Below, one piece after another: positions 29,314 through 39,045 of a stretch of 64,000 nucleotides of DNA (within the stretch, counting starts at the first letter, position 1; each line of letters starts with the position of its first letter). Source of the stretch: Symbiodinium natans (taxonomy: Eukaryota > Sar > Dinophyceae > Suessiales > Symbiodiniaceae); contig CAJNDS010002612.1 in the NCBI GenBank assembly GCA_905221605.1, forward strand, positions 676,936-740,935, in the 5' to 3' direction. The notes beneath the pieces were generated by a model. The model was not told where the DNA came from and made no database searches. It was given only the letters and a program-made list of their open reading frames with translations. The translations under genes were made by a program, and so were the position numbers.

Positions 29314-29431
29314 CTGGACCCTCGACCCCAGAAACCCGAAACTCCAAAACCCAGGCCCTAAACCCTAAACCCTAAACCCTAAACCCCCTGGACCCTCGAC
29401 CCCAGAAACCCGCAACTCCAAAACCCAGGCC
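29314..29431. repeat. 44 bp direct duplication around a (CCCTAAA) tract
   Basis: CTGGACCCTCGACCCCAGAA through CCCAGGCC occurs at 29,314-29,357 and 29,388-29,431 with a single mismatch. Four CCCTAAA units lie between. Each copy ends CCCAG|GCC. Confidence 0.9.
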
Positions 29432-29512
29432 GGGCCCCGCTGCTCTGGACGCTGCTGGCTGCGGCGCTGCAGCCGGCACGGGGAGACCTCGACTTCAAGG
29501 ACTCTTGGGGGT
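29429..29512 (+). CDS. Probable exon, hydrophobic N-terminal type
   Basis: After the duplicated CCCAG, reads RAPLLWTLLAAALQPARGDL then DFKDSW. The LLWTLLAAAL stretch resembles a signal peptide or membrane anchor with a possible cleavage near PARG. Confidence 0.5.
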
Positions 29513-30198
29513 GTTATATAATATTGTTTTATTCCATTATACCACATTATATTATACTATATTTCATGTGATATTAGATTATACCTCAATTACTACATGA
29601 TATCAAATTGTGTAGGGTGTTTGGGGTGTTAAGGGTGTTTGGGGTGTTTAGGGTGTTTAGGGTGTCGCGTTTTGGGGATTGGGTTTCGGGCTTTTGGGGT
29701 GTGTAGTTTAGGGTTTTAGGGATTTAAGGTCTACACTGGTTTTAGGCTTGGACTGGTCATAAAAATGAAGTGTTTTAGTGTTAGGGTTTAGGGTTGAGGA
29801 ACTTCCGAAACCGGCGACACACTGGGTAGTCCATCATCCATCAGTCTGGAAGGCCAAACAAACCTGCAGTTCCAACCCCCTACAACACCCTCAACCCCGA
29901 AACCTTACTTGGAGATTCATGGGTAGCTTGAACTGGGGTATTTAAATAGCCAGAAGAGTAACCTTATTTAGGGTACCTATAACCCTACTTGCGACAGCCC
30001 TGAACTCTAAACCCTAAACCCTAGAGGTGTCTTAACCACGCTTATTAGCTCCCACGGGCCTCCGAAAGCAAACCTTCTAAATCCAAGATTGATGACTTGG
30101 AGAACCTCTAGGGTTTAGGGTGCAGGGCTAGGTAAAGGGCCCGACCTGCATTGAACTATAAGCCAAAAGCCGTCAACCCTCAACCCTACACCCTAAAT

Positions 30199-30318
30199 TT
30201 CAGGGTTGCCACGGTTCGGTTCGGTTCGGTTTCTGAGAACCGAACCTTAATTATGCGCGGTTCGGTTCCAGTCCGGTTCGGTTCGCACGGTTCGGTTCGG
30301 CGGTTCCAACGGTTCGCA
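30199..30318. repeat. GGTTC/CGGTT repeat
   Basis: Imperfect CGGTT pentamer array, with GAGAACCGAACC in the opposite sense at about 30,234. Confidence 0.85.
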
Positions 30319-30395
30319 TTCAGTGTATGTCATGGGTCCATTGAAAGAGCCCCATACCCCTTAAGTAAGGGTACCCTAAATCATGACAAGAGCCG

Positions 30396-30452
30396 TCGTT
30401 TCCTTTGAATGGGTAAATTATTGCGAGGTCAGCGAGGTCAACCCCGAAGAGT
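30396..30452 (+). CDS. Probable exon, unknown protein
   Basis: Reads VVSFEWVNYCEVSEVNPEEC. Confidence 0.45.
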
Positions 30453-30611
30453 GCTTAGGGTTGAGGGTTCAGGGGGTTACGGCTAAATCTTGGTTCAGGG
30501 TTTGGGCTGGAGTGAGATTGCATCACTCGTCGTCCCCGGCCGTGTCCCGCACCACCACCACCTTTCCAGAAACCAAGGCGCTGGATGACGTGTCACTAAC
30601 TTGCAGTAACT

Positions 30612-30750
30612 AAATGGAATTTTTCGACACACTTCCCAACTGCCGGCCTGGATCGTGTCGTTGTCCGCGACGTTTCGCGCCAGTGTCTCCTGGCAACAAA
30701 CAGATACAGCAAAAAACGCTGTATAAGAAAACGGTTTTCCGGCGGTAGGG
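30612..30750 (+). CDS. Probable exon, unknown protein
   Basis: Reads NWNFSTHFPTAGLDRVVVRD then VSRQCLLATNRYSKKRC and runs to the family M element. Confidence 0.4.
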
Positions 30751-30766
30751 TACTTCTATTTAATTT

Positions 30767-30863
30767 GGGATGTTCCCCCTTATACCAACAGTCCTTAATA
30801 GGGATTTTACTAGGGGTTTCTAGAATCCCTATGAAGGGCTGCTAGTACAGGGTGGAACATCCC
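30767..30863. mobile_element. Family M element copy 1
   Basis: GGGATGTTCCCCCTTATACC on the left is mirrored by GTACAGGGTGGAACATCCC on the right: a palindromic MITE-like element of about 97 bp. Confidence 0.75.
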
Positions 30864-30968
30864 AACCCTAAATCCTAAAAACCCTAAACCATAAACCCTA
30901 AACCTTAAACCCTAAACCCTAAACCCCTAAACCCCTAGACCGTTTTTAGCATGTCCCAGCCCCTTTGA

Positions 30969-31066
30969 GAAGCCCTCCTCCAGGCCTTCACCCGGGATCC
31001 GCAGGGCTACGCCTCGCACATCCGTGCTTTGGCCGCAGGGGTGTCGTGGTCTTGGGGTCTTTCGAG
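30969..31066 (+). CDS. Probable exon, unknown protein
   Basis: Reads EALLQAFTRDPQGYASHIRA then LAAGVSWSWGLS; clearly protein-like. Confidence 0.6.
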
Positions 31067-31172
31067 TTTAGGGCTTTAGGGCTTTAGGGCTTTAGGGCTT
31101 TAGGGCTTTAGGGCTTTAGGGCTTTAGGGCTTTAGGGCTTTAAAGCTTTAGGGCTTTAGGGCTTTAGGGCTT
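31066..31172. repeat. TTTAGGGC octamer array
   Basis: Thirteen GCTTTAGG octamers, one mutated to GCTTTAAA. Confidence 0.93.
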
Positions 31173-31593
31173 TCAGATTTGTGAGCTGTTTAGGGGTGTT
31201 AGCGCCATTCAGGGCTCCAGGCCTTTCGGGCTTTCGGGTGCAGGGCTTCGGAGAGTTCTACTGCCATAGATTCGAGAAGCAGCCGGCGGGGTTAAGGGTA
31301 GAGAAGAAGACAAAACTCGGTGTCACTTCGGGACCTACGACGTTCCTGCAACCTAGCTGTCCCTGAGTTGCTTATCGACTCTTCTGGTTCAGGGTTTCGG
31401 GTTTGGGGTTTAGGGTTTAGGGTTCAGGGCTAGGGTTGAGGAGGAAACCACAGCTTATCTGACTTATTGATGGGTTTGAGGGGTTGGGTGGACAAAGATG
31501 ATGAAGCTTGAGCTCTGGGTGGTCGATGAGAGCCGAGGCCATCGCTCCTGGGTTTTCCCGAGCACTGTTGGGTTTCGCGCACGCGCATGCAAG

Positions 31594-31604
31594 ATAGAGA
31601 GAGC

Positions 31605-31643
<39 letters not shown>

Positions 31644-31665
31644 GGAGAGAGAGAGAGAGAGGGAA

Positions 31666-31698
<33 letters not shown>

Positions 31699-31705
31699 GA
31701 GAGCG
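31594..31705. repeat. GA microsatellite
   Basis: (GA)n of about 110 bp with a few interruptions. It generates long low-complexity frames on both strands. Confidence 0.95.
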
Positions 31706-31821
31706 TCCTTGAAGACGACGACGACGCTGACCCTTAACTCGTCTAGTCATGGGAGCCTGTACCAGGACATGACTAGGGTTCAGGGTTTAGAACTAGAATT
31801 CAGGGTGTAGGGTTTGGGGCT

Positions 31822-31956
31822 ATGGCTATCCCGACATTAGCCCGCCCCAAACAATTACAAAACCTTCGTTCCAAAGTCCATGACAGATCCGGAGGTCTCG
31901 TGGACGGTTCGCAGATTGAGTACTTCTCAGACGAGTTCAACGAGCTGTGTGTACAG
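31822..31956 (+). CDS. Probable exon with GT donor
   Basis: Reads MAIPTLARPKQLQNLRSKVH, DRSGGLVDGSQIEYFSDEFN, ELCVQ, then GTAGGG. The second half is strongly protein-like and the donor is canonical. Confidence 0.6.
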
Positions 31957-32109
31957 GTAGGGCCAGGTAGGCTTTCCCTTAAGAAACCCTATACCCGAAT
32001 CGAAGTATAGCACTCTTTTCCCTGGCCTATAGGGAACGGATAGTTTTAGACCAAAGGGCCCAGCAAACGGCCTGCAGACTACATGGTTAAGTACATGCCA
32101 CACCCAAGC

Positions 32110-32665
32110 CCAGAACTCGAAACCCGAAGACCCTAAGACCCTGAGACCCGAAGACGCTAAGACCCTAAGAACCTAAAGCCCTCAATCCTGAGACCCTAAA
32201 ACCCTAAAAACCTAAACCCGAAAACCGCAAACCCTAAAACCCTCAGACCCTAAAACCCTAAACCCCTAAACCCCTGAACCCTAACGCCCTAAAACCCCTA
32301 AAATCCATGAAGCCCGAAAACCCCTCAAAACAACAAAACCCTAAAACCCTAACAACCCTAACAACCCTAACAACCCTAACAATCCCAAAACCTCAGACCC
32401 TAAAACCCTAACATCCCTAACAACCCTAACAACCCTGACAACCCTAAACCCTGAAAAACCCTAAAACCCGAAACAACCCTTAAAAACCCTAAGCCCTAAA
32501 TAAAACCTAAAACCCTAAAAAACCCTAAGCAAATCCTTAAAAACCCCTTAAACAACCGCCAAAAACCTTAAACAACCCTATAAAAAAACCCTAAAAAAAC
32601 CTGAAAAAAAAACCCTAAAAACACTGAACCAACCCTTAACAACCCTGAAAAAACCCTCAAACCGC
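32110..32665. repeat. Degenerate A-rich telomeric repeat
   Basis: About 550 bp of CCCTAAAA, AACAACCCT, CCCTAAAAAA and similar units, drifting from CCCTAAA on the left to A-rich variants on the right. Nothing coding seen. Confidence 0.85.
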
Positions 32666-32679
32666 ACCGTGCCTCGCAG

Positions 32680-32751
32680 CCCCTGGGCGGCGCCGGCGTC
32701 ATCGATCCGCCCAGCCCGTCGCTGGGACTCTATCGTCTTTGCAGAGACACA
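32680..32751 (+). CDS. Probable exon, unknown protein
   Basis: After CTCGCAG reads PLGGAGVIDPPSPSLGLYRL then CRDT. Confidence 0.5.
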
Positions 32752-32812
32752 GGGTTTATAAGGTCTAGGGTTTAGGGTTTAGGGCTCAGGGGTTTAGGCG
32801 GTTTAGGGTTTC

Positions 32813-32935
32813 GGGTTTAGGGTTTAGGGTTTAGGGTTTAGGGTTTAGGGTTTAGGGTTTAGGGTTTAGGGTTTAGGTTTAGGGTTTAGGGTTTAGGTTT
32901 CTAGGGTTTAGGGTTTCGGGTTTAGGGTTTAGCCA
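32813..32935. repeat. (TTTAGGG)n tract
   Basis: About sixteen units. Confidence 0.95.
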
Positions 32936-33029
32936 AGGCCCACAACCTAGACTCCGCATACTCGGCGTCCTAGCTGTGCTTTCATGCTTCCGAGCTGTCT
33001 TGGTGTTCAATCGGTGGTGGAGGGGTCAT

Positions 33030-33124
33030 GGTTTAGGGTTTAGGGTTTAGGGTTTAGGGTTTAGGGTTTAGGGTTTAGGGTTTAGGGTTTAGGGTTTAGG
33101 GTTTAGGGTTTAGGGTTTAGGGTT
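33030..33124. repeat. (TTTAGGG)n tract
   Basis: Thirteen perfect units. Confidence 0.95.
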
Positions 33125-33683
33125 CACGTTTTCTTTTCTGCAACTCTGCATGTAGTACAACTGTTACGACACATGACATACAATTACCGCAACGAAAGCC
33201 CCTAAGCCCCAAACCCTAAACCCTCAACCCTGAAGCCTAAAGCCGAAACCCTAAACGCTCAACGCTTGCGCGCCGCAGTGTCTCTGCCTTCAGCACGGTG
33301 CGTTGCTCTGGCCTGCAGTCGCAGAGTCGCGAATATTCACGAACCCTACATAAGCAGTTACAAATATGATGGTCCCCTTGAGGGTTTAGGGTTTAGGGTT
33401 ATCCCTAAACCCTGAGCCCTGAACCCCCCAAAGGGACGACAATTTAGAGAAACCCCCACATGGGCAGCTGTCTAGATTGTAGGGCCCCTGACGGGTCTCG
33501 CTTCATGCTCCCTCCGCCCCGCCTATGTTCAGGGCTGAAGATATCTTTCGGCCTGGGGTCATGGTACGCCTCACATCCCAAACAGCCTACACATCTGACA
33601 CGAAACCTTAAACCCTATAAGCCCTAAACCTTCAAGCATGAACCTACACTCTGAGCCCTAAACCCTAAACCCTAAACCCAGAA

Positions 33684-33805
33684 GTCCTGATCTCCAAAGC
33701 GTCCATGCCGCCTCCAAAGCCCGGCATCGAGTCCGCCGCCTGCGCGAAGCTGCCGGAGTCTTCTCTGGCACACTCCGTCGCCATCGCAGCTGTGGTGATC
33801 CTAAG
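33684..33805 (+). CDS. Probable exon, unknown protein
   Basis: Reads VLISKASMPPPKPGIESAAC then AKLPESSLAHSVAIAAVVIL. Its right end enters a 15 bp duplication around a telomeric tract. Confidence 0.5.
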
Positions 33806-33857
33806 CTTATTTAGGGTTTAGGGTTTAGGGTTTAGGGTTTAGGGTGATCCTAAGCTT
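33794..33857. repeat. 15 bp duplication around (TTTAGGG)4
   Basis: GGTGATCCTAAGCTT occurs at 33,794-33,808 and 33,843-33,857, exactly repeated, with telomeric repeat between. Confidence 0.9.
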
Positions 33858-34215
33858 GCTTGGTAAACTTTCACCTAAGGGTCCTATACCATATCATTAT
33901 TCCCCATTTAGGTGCACGAACCCTTGGGGTTCACACCTTAAAACTCCGCATGAAAACCCTTTCATTTAGGAGATTCAGGCTTCCTCATTTTCGGAAACCC
34001 CCCAGGTATGTTCGTGATGGAAGCCTTTGGCTCATCTTTGGCTCTTAAACCCTAAACCCTAAACCGCTAAACCCTCGAGCCGAATTCTGATAACCCGAAG
34101 CCCTAAACCTGAAACCCGAAACTCTAGACACCTAAGGCACCTCAGGGTCCACGTGGCATATCTTTTTTCGTATTCCCTATTTAGGTACATGGACCCTTCG
34201 ATTACCCTCCTCAAG

Positions 34216-34309
34216 TGTGTGGGGCAGGTTCGAGGTGATCCACTGCGCCAACGCCCTGTGGGTCAAGAACCGCTGGCCCAATTGGGAAACTGGGCAGGCC
34301 CTCTGGGAT
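34216..34309 (+). CDS. Probable exon, gene of 34.2-35.0 kb
   Basis: After CTCAAG reads VWGRFEVIHCANALWVKNRW then PNWETGQALWD, followed by GTTTTATAC. Tryptophan-rich. Confidence 0.55.
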
Positions 34310-34468
34310 GTTTTATACTTTCCCCCCCTCTTTTGGTTTTCAGAGATTTTCTCTATCCGACTCTATCCCTAAACCCTAAACCCTTAAGCTTTCAGAGGTT
34401 TTCTGTATCCCTAAACCCTAAACCCTTCAACCCCTAAACCAAGAGAGTCGAAAGGGCCCACCTAGGAA

Positions 34469-34554
34469 ATCCACTCGGAGATTGACTCCTGTGTTCTTCA
34501 CACCCTCATCGGCGCGAACATCGCCCGATACTTTCGACGGTTCTCTTGGTTGGA
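34469..34554 (+). CDS. Exon joined across an introner
   Basis: After CCTAG reads EIHSEIDSCVLHTLIGANIA then RYFRRFSWL, ending in phase 2. Splicing to 34,671 gives SWLEFALYAAMRCVVE without a break. Confidence 0.65.
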
Positions 34555-34670
34555 GCTTCTTGTTAGCCCAGTGGTACCCTTTACCCTTTTTTTAGGTTCT
34601 GGCTCCCCTTATAAAGTAGCGAACCAAAAAATGGGTGCCCTTAGTATAATATAGTTACTGGACTACTAAG
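34555..34670 (+). mobile_element. Introner, family C copy 3
   Basis: Cleanest copy of family C outside the ankyrin gene. It contains TTAGCCCAGTGGTACCCTTT, GGTTCTGGCTCCCCTTATAA and TAGTTACTGGACTACTAAG. Target GCTT/GTTT. Donor GC, acceptor AAG. Confidence 0.75.
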
Positions 34671-35046
34671 GTTTGCTCTTTACGCGGCCATGCGGTGCGT
34701 AGTGGAACACTTTACGGAAGCGCACGGGGGCCTGATGGAGGTCAAAGCACTCCCAGCAGGGCAGCGAGACGGGAATCTTGTAGAGTGCTTGGTCCTTGCT
34801 CGCGCATACGGCTTCTGGTACGTTGCCTCCCTTGCGGCGCTGGGCCGCAGCTGCCTCTTTCACCCTGTCTTCTTTGCGTTGCTGGCCCTGGCTTTTCCGC
34901 TTACGCTGGTGCAGTCTTATCGTTACTTGCTCCGCAAGAGCAGCACTTCTTTCTGGCTGGCGCACCTGGCGAACATGGTTTCCACGAACCCGCCGATCAT
35001 CGCATGGAGTATGCAGACTCTTGGTTTGCTTCCTAGCTCCGTGGAG
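34671..35046 (+). CDS. Long exon of an unknown, partly hydrophobic protein
   Basis: About 125 codons: FALYAAMRCVVEHFTEAHGG, LMEVKALPAGQRDGNLVECL, VLARAYGFWYVASLAALGRS, then a hydrophobic stretch CLFHPVFFALLALAFPLTLV likely to be a membrane segment, then SYRYLLRKSSTSFWLAHLAN. The minus-strand and other + frames here are shadows. The right end is probably the GT at 35,047. No family recognised. Confidence 0.6.
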
Positions 35047-35054
35047 GTTATATA

Positions 35055-35292
35055 ATACAAGATAATATTCAAGTACATAGTAGCATATCATGTACTGCAG
35101 GTAATATGTAAACATAGTGCATATTTTACTATGTTATATTATATTAAATTATATATATATATAATATGTTTATATTATATTTTATTGTATCATATTCGAT
35201 TCGATTCTGTGCTATTCTACTCTATTCTACTATGTTATATATATATATATATATATATAATGTTATATTATATCCTATTCTGTTCTATTCTA
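35055..35292. repeat. AT-rich sequence with TA microsatellite and TCTAT repeats
   Basis: About 240 bp of TATAT, ATTATATT and TTCTACTCTATTC repeats, probably intronic. Confidence 0.85.
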
Positions 35293-35503
35293 AGGGCATG
35301 GCTAACTCTATGCTACGTCACCTGTGCGATTCCCGGGCTTGCAACCCCATGAAGCACCAAGAGGCTTCCACTGCCCTTGCCCGATGGCGACTTGCAGCAT
35401 CACATACGACCGGATGGCTGAAAGTAGCACAATCGCCCTAAGCCCCTAAACCCTAAACCCTAAACCCTAAACCCTAAACCCTAAACCCTGTCGCCCAGCA
35501 TCT

Positions 35504-35609
35504 CTTAGTATGGTCTTCATGGTGAAGGGGCCCCAGTGTTCTGTCTCTCCGGTCGGTTCTGGGAAGCTGTGGGCTCAAGCGTCAGTGGCAAAAAAGGCTG
35601 CAAACTCTG
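35504..35609 (+). CDS. Probable exon, unknown protein
   Basis: Reads MVFMVKGPQCSVSPVGSGKL then WAQASVAKKAANSDVW before TTTAGGG repeat. Confidence 0.45.
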
Positions 35610-35652
35610 ACGTTTGGGGTTTAGGGTTTGGGGTTTAGGGTCTAGGGTTTAG

Positions 35653-35739
35653 AGGATTCTTGGGAATGTGTTTCTAATTTTTTGGGTACTGTACTTCCTA
35701 AGGAACAGCTAAATGTTTAATCTTTGCTGGGGTTCAAGG
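35653..35739. mobile_element. Introner family E copy 2
   Basis: GATTCTTGGGAATGTGTTT, GGGTACTGTACTTCCTAAGG, AACAGCTAAATG and TTTGCTGGGGTTCAAG match the flanks of the intron at 1508-1683. Confidence 0.65.
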
Positions 35740-35773
35740 TTCGGTATTGTAAGCCCTGAACCCTAAACCCTAC

Positions 35774-35879
35774 AGGGGGGTTTCCGAAAAATAGGGGTAC
35801 CTTCTTGGGGGCCTTATCATCAGGGAAGCCTACTATTTGGGGGTCTGTTTTAGGGTCCCCTATTTTCGTAAACCCCCTA
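35774..35879. mobile_element. Family I inverted-repeat element
   Basis: GGGGGTTTCCGAAAAATAGG on the left is mirrored by CCCTATTTTCGTAAACCCCC on the right, with CCTACTATTTGGGGGTCTG inside. Confidence 0.7.
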
Positions 35880-35897
35880 GGAGCACAACGTAGAAGG

Positions 35898-35988
35898 GTT
35901 ACTTGGAGGTTCATGGTGCTTATAACCCAATTCTAACTGTACTTGTACCCCACTTCTAAGCCCTTTCAGTGCCCTAATATGGCTTAAA
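35898..35988. mobile_element. Family L element, one arm
   Basis: TTACTTGGAGGTTCATGGTG then TATAACCCAATTCTAACTGT and CCCTTTCAGTGCCCTAATAT. Confidence 0.6.
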
Positions 35989-36084
35989 TAGTTGCAATAG
36001 CCTTGGGCGGCTCAACCCTCATATGACTGCAATTCCCCAGATGCACTCTAAACACGAAGCCCTAAAACCCTGCAACCCTAAACC

Positions 36085-36085
<1 letters not shown>

Positions 36086-36117
<32 letters not shown>

Positions 36118-36216
36118 GCTCTCCCTCTCTCTCTCTCTCTCCCTCTCTGCCTCTCTCCCTCTCTCCCTCTCTCCATCTCTCCCTCTCTCCCTCTCTCCCC
36201 CCCTCTCCTCTTTCTC
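36086..36216. repeat. Poly-C run plus CT microsatellite
   Basis: About 30 Cs followed by (CT)n / CTCTCC repeats to 36,216. Confidence 0.95.
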
Positions 36217-36551
36217 CCTAAACCCGAATTAAACCTTAAACCCTAACCCACCCCAGGGCCACCCCTTGATTTCCGAACGCTCCTGAACCCACGTGGGGAT
36301 GTGTTTGATTGTAGGTTTTAAGGGTATAGTGTTTCGGGTTCAGGGCCGATCTCCCAGCAACCCTTTAAGCCTCTTGAACAACCAGAAGCCCCTCGGCAAG
36401 TTACATCTGCTGAGGGCTCTAGAAGGGGTTTTAGCCTATGCAGTGGCTCCAGAGCTTCGGGGCTTATGGGGACGGGCGGGGGGATGGGTTAGGGTTTGGG
36501 TTTAGGGTTCTGAGTTTAGGGTTCAGGATGGCTCTCAAGCCTGGGCTTTAG

Positions 36552-36620
36552 GAGCGGATGTACCTAGACGATAAAGGCACTCTGGCGGCCTACATCATGG
36601 CCACCCACTCCTTGCAGAAG
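36552..36620 (+). CDS. Probable exon, unknown protein
   Basis: After CTTTAG reads ERMYLDDKGTLAAYIMATHS then LQK: 23 codons between TTTAG and telomeric GGTTTAGGG. Confidence 0.55.
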
Positions 36621-36798
36621 GGTTTAGGGCTTAGGGTTTCTGCTTCTTGGATTGTGGACAAGATCCAGCGACGTACATGCAAACTCAGGGTTTTGGATAC
36701 AGGCGCTTGCTCAAACCGAAACCCGAGAACCAAAACAATTCGGAGAAAGGAGTTCCGGCGGTTGCAGGTTTCAGGGGTTGAGGGTTTGTTGGTTTAGA

Positions 36799-36903
36799 AC
36801 AGAACTGCATACAATAGAAGCTTTGACCTTCAAATATGGAAGACTCATGATTTTGGGGCATGATGCGCCCACCAAAGCCCAACGCCCAAGCTGCAAACTG
36901 CCC
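36799..36903 (+). CDS. Probable exon, unknown protein
   Basis: Reads TELHTIEALTFKYGRLMILG then HDAPTKAQRPSCKLPE, ended by CCCTAAA repeat. Confidence 0.5.
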
Positions 36904-37263
36904 GAAACCCTAAACCCTAAACCCTAAACCGAGTAAAGCATCTCCTTATCTTGGGGTGGCTAGGGTTGTTCAGGTCCGTCTCACGACGGCCCAGAATACC
37001 CGCTGAAGCCCCAGTCCTGACACTCCAGAAGCTTTTGGGTGAATTTAGCGCTTAGAGTCTCCCACCTTGAGTCCTCAACCCTTAAACCCCATAAACCCCA
37101 CCCAACATAAACCAAAAGATCCCATAAACCCTATACATCCTATAGAGCCTGTTAACCCTACTAACTTGTTAAAATCCTTTAAGCCCTCTGAACCCGAAAC
37201 CTCTCCGCCACCTGATGGCCGCCTGAGGTATGGCTTAGGCGCGCGGTGCTTGCGAAGCTGTGG

Positions 37264-37415
37264 AGGGTAGTCTCATGGGCCCTTAATGTGGTCCCTAGCC
37301 CTTCTTTATAGTAGGTTCTGATGTACGGGCCCTTATTTTGTATAGGGGCTATAAGGGGTAAATAAGGGACACCCTTTTAAGGGCCCATACCAAGGGACCA
37401 TGTAGCTACCCTAAG
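37264..37415. mobile_element. Family K copy 4, full length
   Basis: GGGTAGTCTCATGGGCCCTT on the left; AGGGACCATGTAGCTACCCT on the right, mirrored. Contains an inner mirrored ACGGGCCCTTATTTTG / TAAGGGCCC pair. Confidence 0.65.
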
Positions 37416-37477
37416 AGGAGCTGCGGAGGGCTTTCAGGATTTTGGCTTCTGCTTGACATCCTAAAGATGGGGTCTCG

Positions 37478-38180
37478 GCACCCTAAGCCCTAAGCCCTAA
37501 ACCCTAAACCCTAAACCCTCAACCCTAAACCCTAAATTCATCCTCAAACCCGGGCTCCTCGCCCCTAAGCCCAACAAGGGACAGACCCTAGAACTAAGCC
37601 CCTAAACCCTAAACCCTCAACCCTAAACCCTAAACCCTAGGCCTAAACCCTAAACCCTAGCTTAGACCCTAAACCTTAAACCCTACAAACCCAGACCCCA
37701 AGCTCCTAAACCCTGAGGTCATACCCTCTCAGCCCTAAACCCTTAAGCTCCTAAACCCGTCCTGAACCTGTCCACACAACCAAGACCGTACACTAAACCC
37801 GAAATTCCGACACCTGAAGCTTCAACACGTCGAGATCATACCTTCCTCCCACACCCCCTCCCCCCCTCCAAGCTCCTAAACATTAGGCCTTGAACGGGAC
37901 AATTCATGTAGACTCTAAACTAAGCCAGAAACCTTAGACCTAAGCCCCAAACCCCGAGCTCCTAAACCCTAAGCCCCAAACCCGCAAGCTCCTAAACCCC
38001 CTAAACCCTAAACCCTAAACCCTAAACCCCTAGGCCCGAAACCCTTGAACCCCGAAACCACTGAGGCCCAAACCCACCCTAAAGCCCCAAACCACCGTAA
38101 GCCCTCCTAAACCCTAAGCCCCAAGCCCTAAACCCTAAACCCTAAGCCCTAAGCCCTAAACCCTAAACCCTAAACCCTAC
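37478..38180. repeat. Degenerate CCCTAAA-derived region
   Basis: About 700 bp of CCCTAAA mixed with AAGCTCCTAAACC, CCCCAAGCTCC and similar longer variants; a higher-order AGCTCCTAAACC motif recurs. No convincing coding sequence. Confidence 0.8.
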
Positions 38181-38222
38181 CAATTCCTGTTTTTTTTTTT
38201 TTTTTTTCTGTGGGTTTCGGGT

Positions 38223-38289
38223 CAGGCTGCGACGCTGGAGGCGGGAGCTGCGTCCAGGGCATCACGCAGCGCTTCCAGCATCCCCAGGT
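38223..38289 (+). CDS. Possible exon
   Basis: Reads GCDAGGGSCVQGITQRFQHP then Q; a second frame is open as well. Confidence 0.35.
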
Positions 38290-38547
38290 GGGTAAGAATC
38301 CGGGTTGAGGGTTTAGGGTTTAGGGTTAAGGGCTAGGGTTTAGGGTTTAGGGTTAGGGTTTGGGGTTTAGCGTTTTGGGTTTAGGTTTTGGGTTTTGGGA
38401 ATGAGCTACAAGAGGGGCAGGGGCTTAGGATTTGGCGCTTAGGGGTTTGATCAGGTGTATTTCTGGTACCATCGAAGAGGGACCATGGAGGAGGACCCTT
38501 TTAAGTACACCGATCATATGTAGGCTGTTCATGTGATTATAGCAGGC

Positions 38548-38655
38548 CTTAAGTTCAGGGGGGGGGTATGTAACCCAAGTCTGCCCACTACTCCTCAGGC
38601 TCCCTAAGCCTCCCTAAGATTTTCTAGGTACCTACCCCCCCATAAAACCCCCTCC
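38548..38655. mobile_element. Family O element copy 1
   Basis: GTATGTAACCCAAGTCTGCC, CCACTACTCCTCAGGCTCCC and TAGGTACCTACCCCCC. The same sequence lies reversed at 54,291-54,414. Confidence 0.7.
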
Positions 38656-38677
38656 CTGAAGCACCTCAAATTTCAGT

Positions 38678-38788
38678 CCAGCTTTGGATCCCGAATGGGA
38701 GGGCTTGGGGTTAAAGCGCTCTTGCAAAGCGAAAACAAGTGATACTGGCTTTCGTCATTTTGGGGTAGAGGCAGGGCTGCGAACGTAG
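38678..38788 (+). CDS. Probable terminal exon, unknown protein
   Basis: Reads PALDPEWEGLGLKRSCKAKT then SDTGFRHFGVEAGLRT and stop, after a TTTCAG acceptor. Confidence 0.5.
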   Translation, partial: PALDPEWEGLGLKRSCKAKTSDTGFRHFGVEAGLRT

Positions 38789-38911
38789 CACAGAAGCCCA
38801 AATGCAAGTAGTCTTCCGCTACACACCCTGTACGAGTACAGTAATTACGCGACACAAAGGCCACTTGAATGAAACAACGCTAAACCTTAAACCCTAAACC
38901 CTAAGCCGTTT

Positions 38912-39045
38912 AGGCGATGGAGGTCTTGGTAACTGAGCTTGCTTCACATTGCCACGCGGGAGCTGCAGGTAGTTACCCAATGAGAGGTATACTATCAAGC
39001 CGCCTCAAAGCCCCTTTAACTGGGTTTTGGAGTACTGTACTTTAA
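38912..39045 (+). CDS. Probable exon, unknown protein
   Basis: Reads AMEVLVTELASHCHAGAAGS then YPMRGILSSRLKAPLTGFW. Confidence 0.45.

Noticed and set aside
31430-31750. Ser/Leu-rich and Arg/Glu-rich frames
   Set aside because: Both come from the GA microsatellite.
34666-35115. 149-codon minus-strand frame and two other + frames
   Set aside because: The + frame joined across the family C introner is continuous and protein-like; the others are shadows.
36023-36232. Pro/Ser/Leu-rich frame
   Set aside because: Made by the poly-C run and CT microsatellite.
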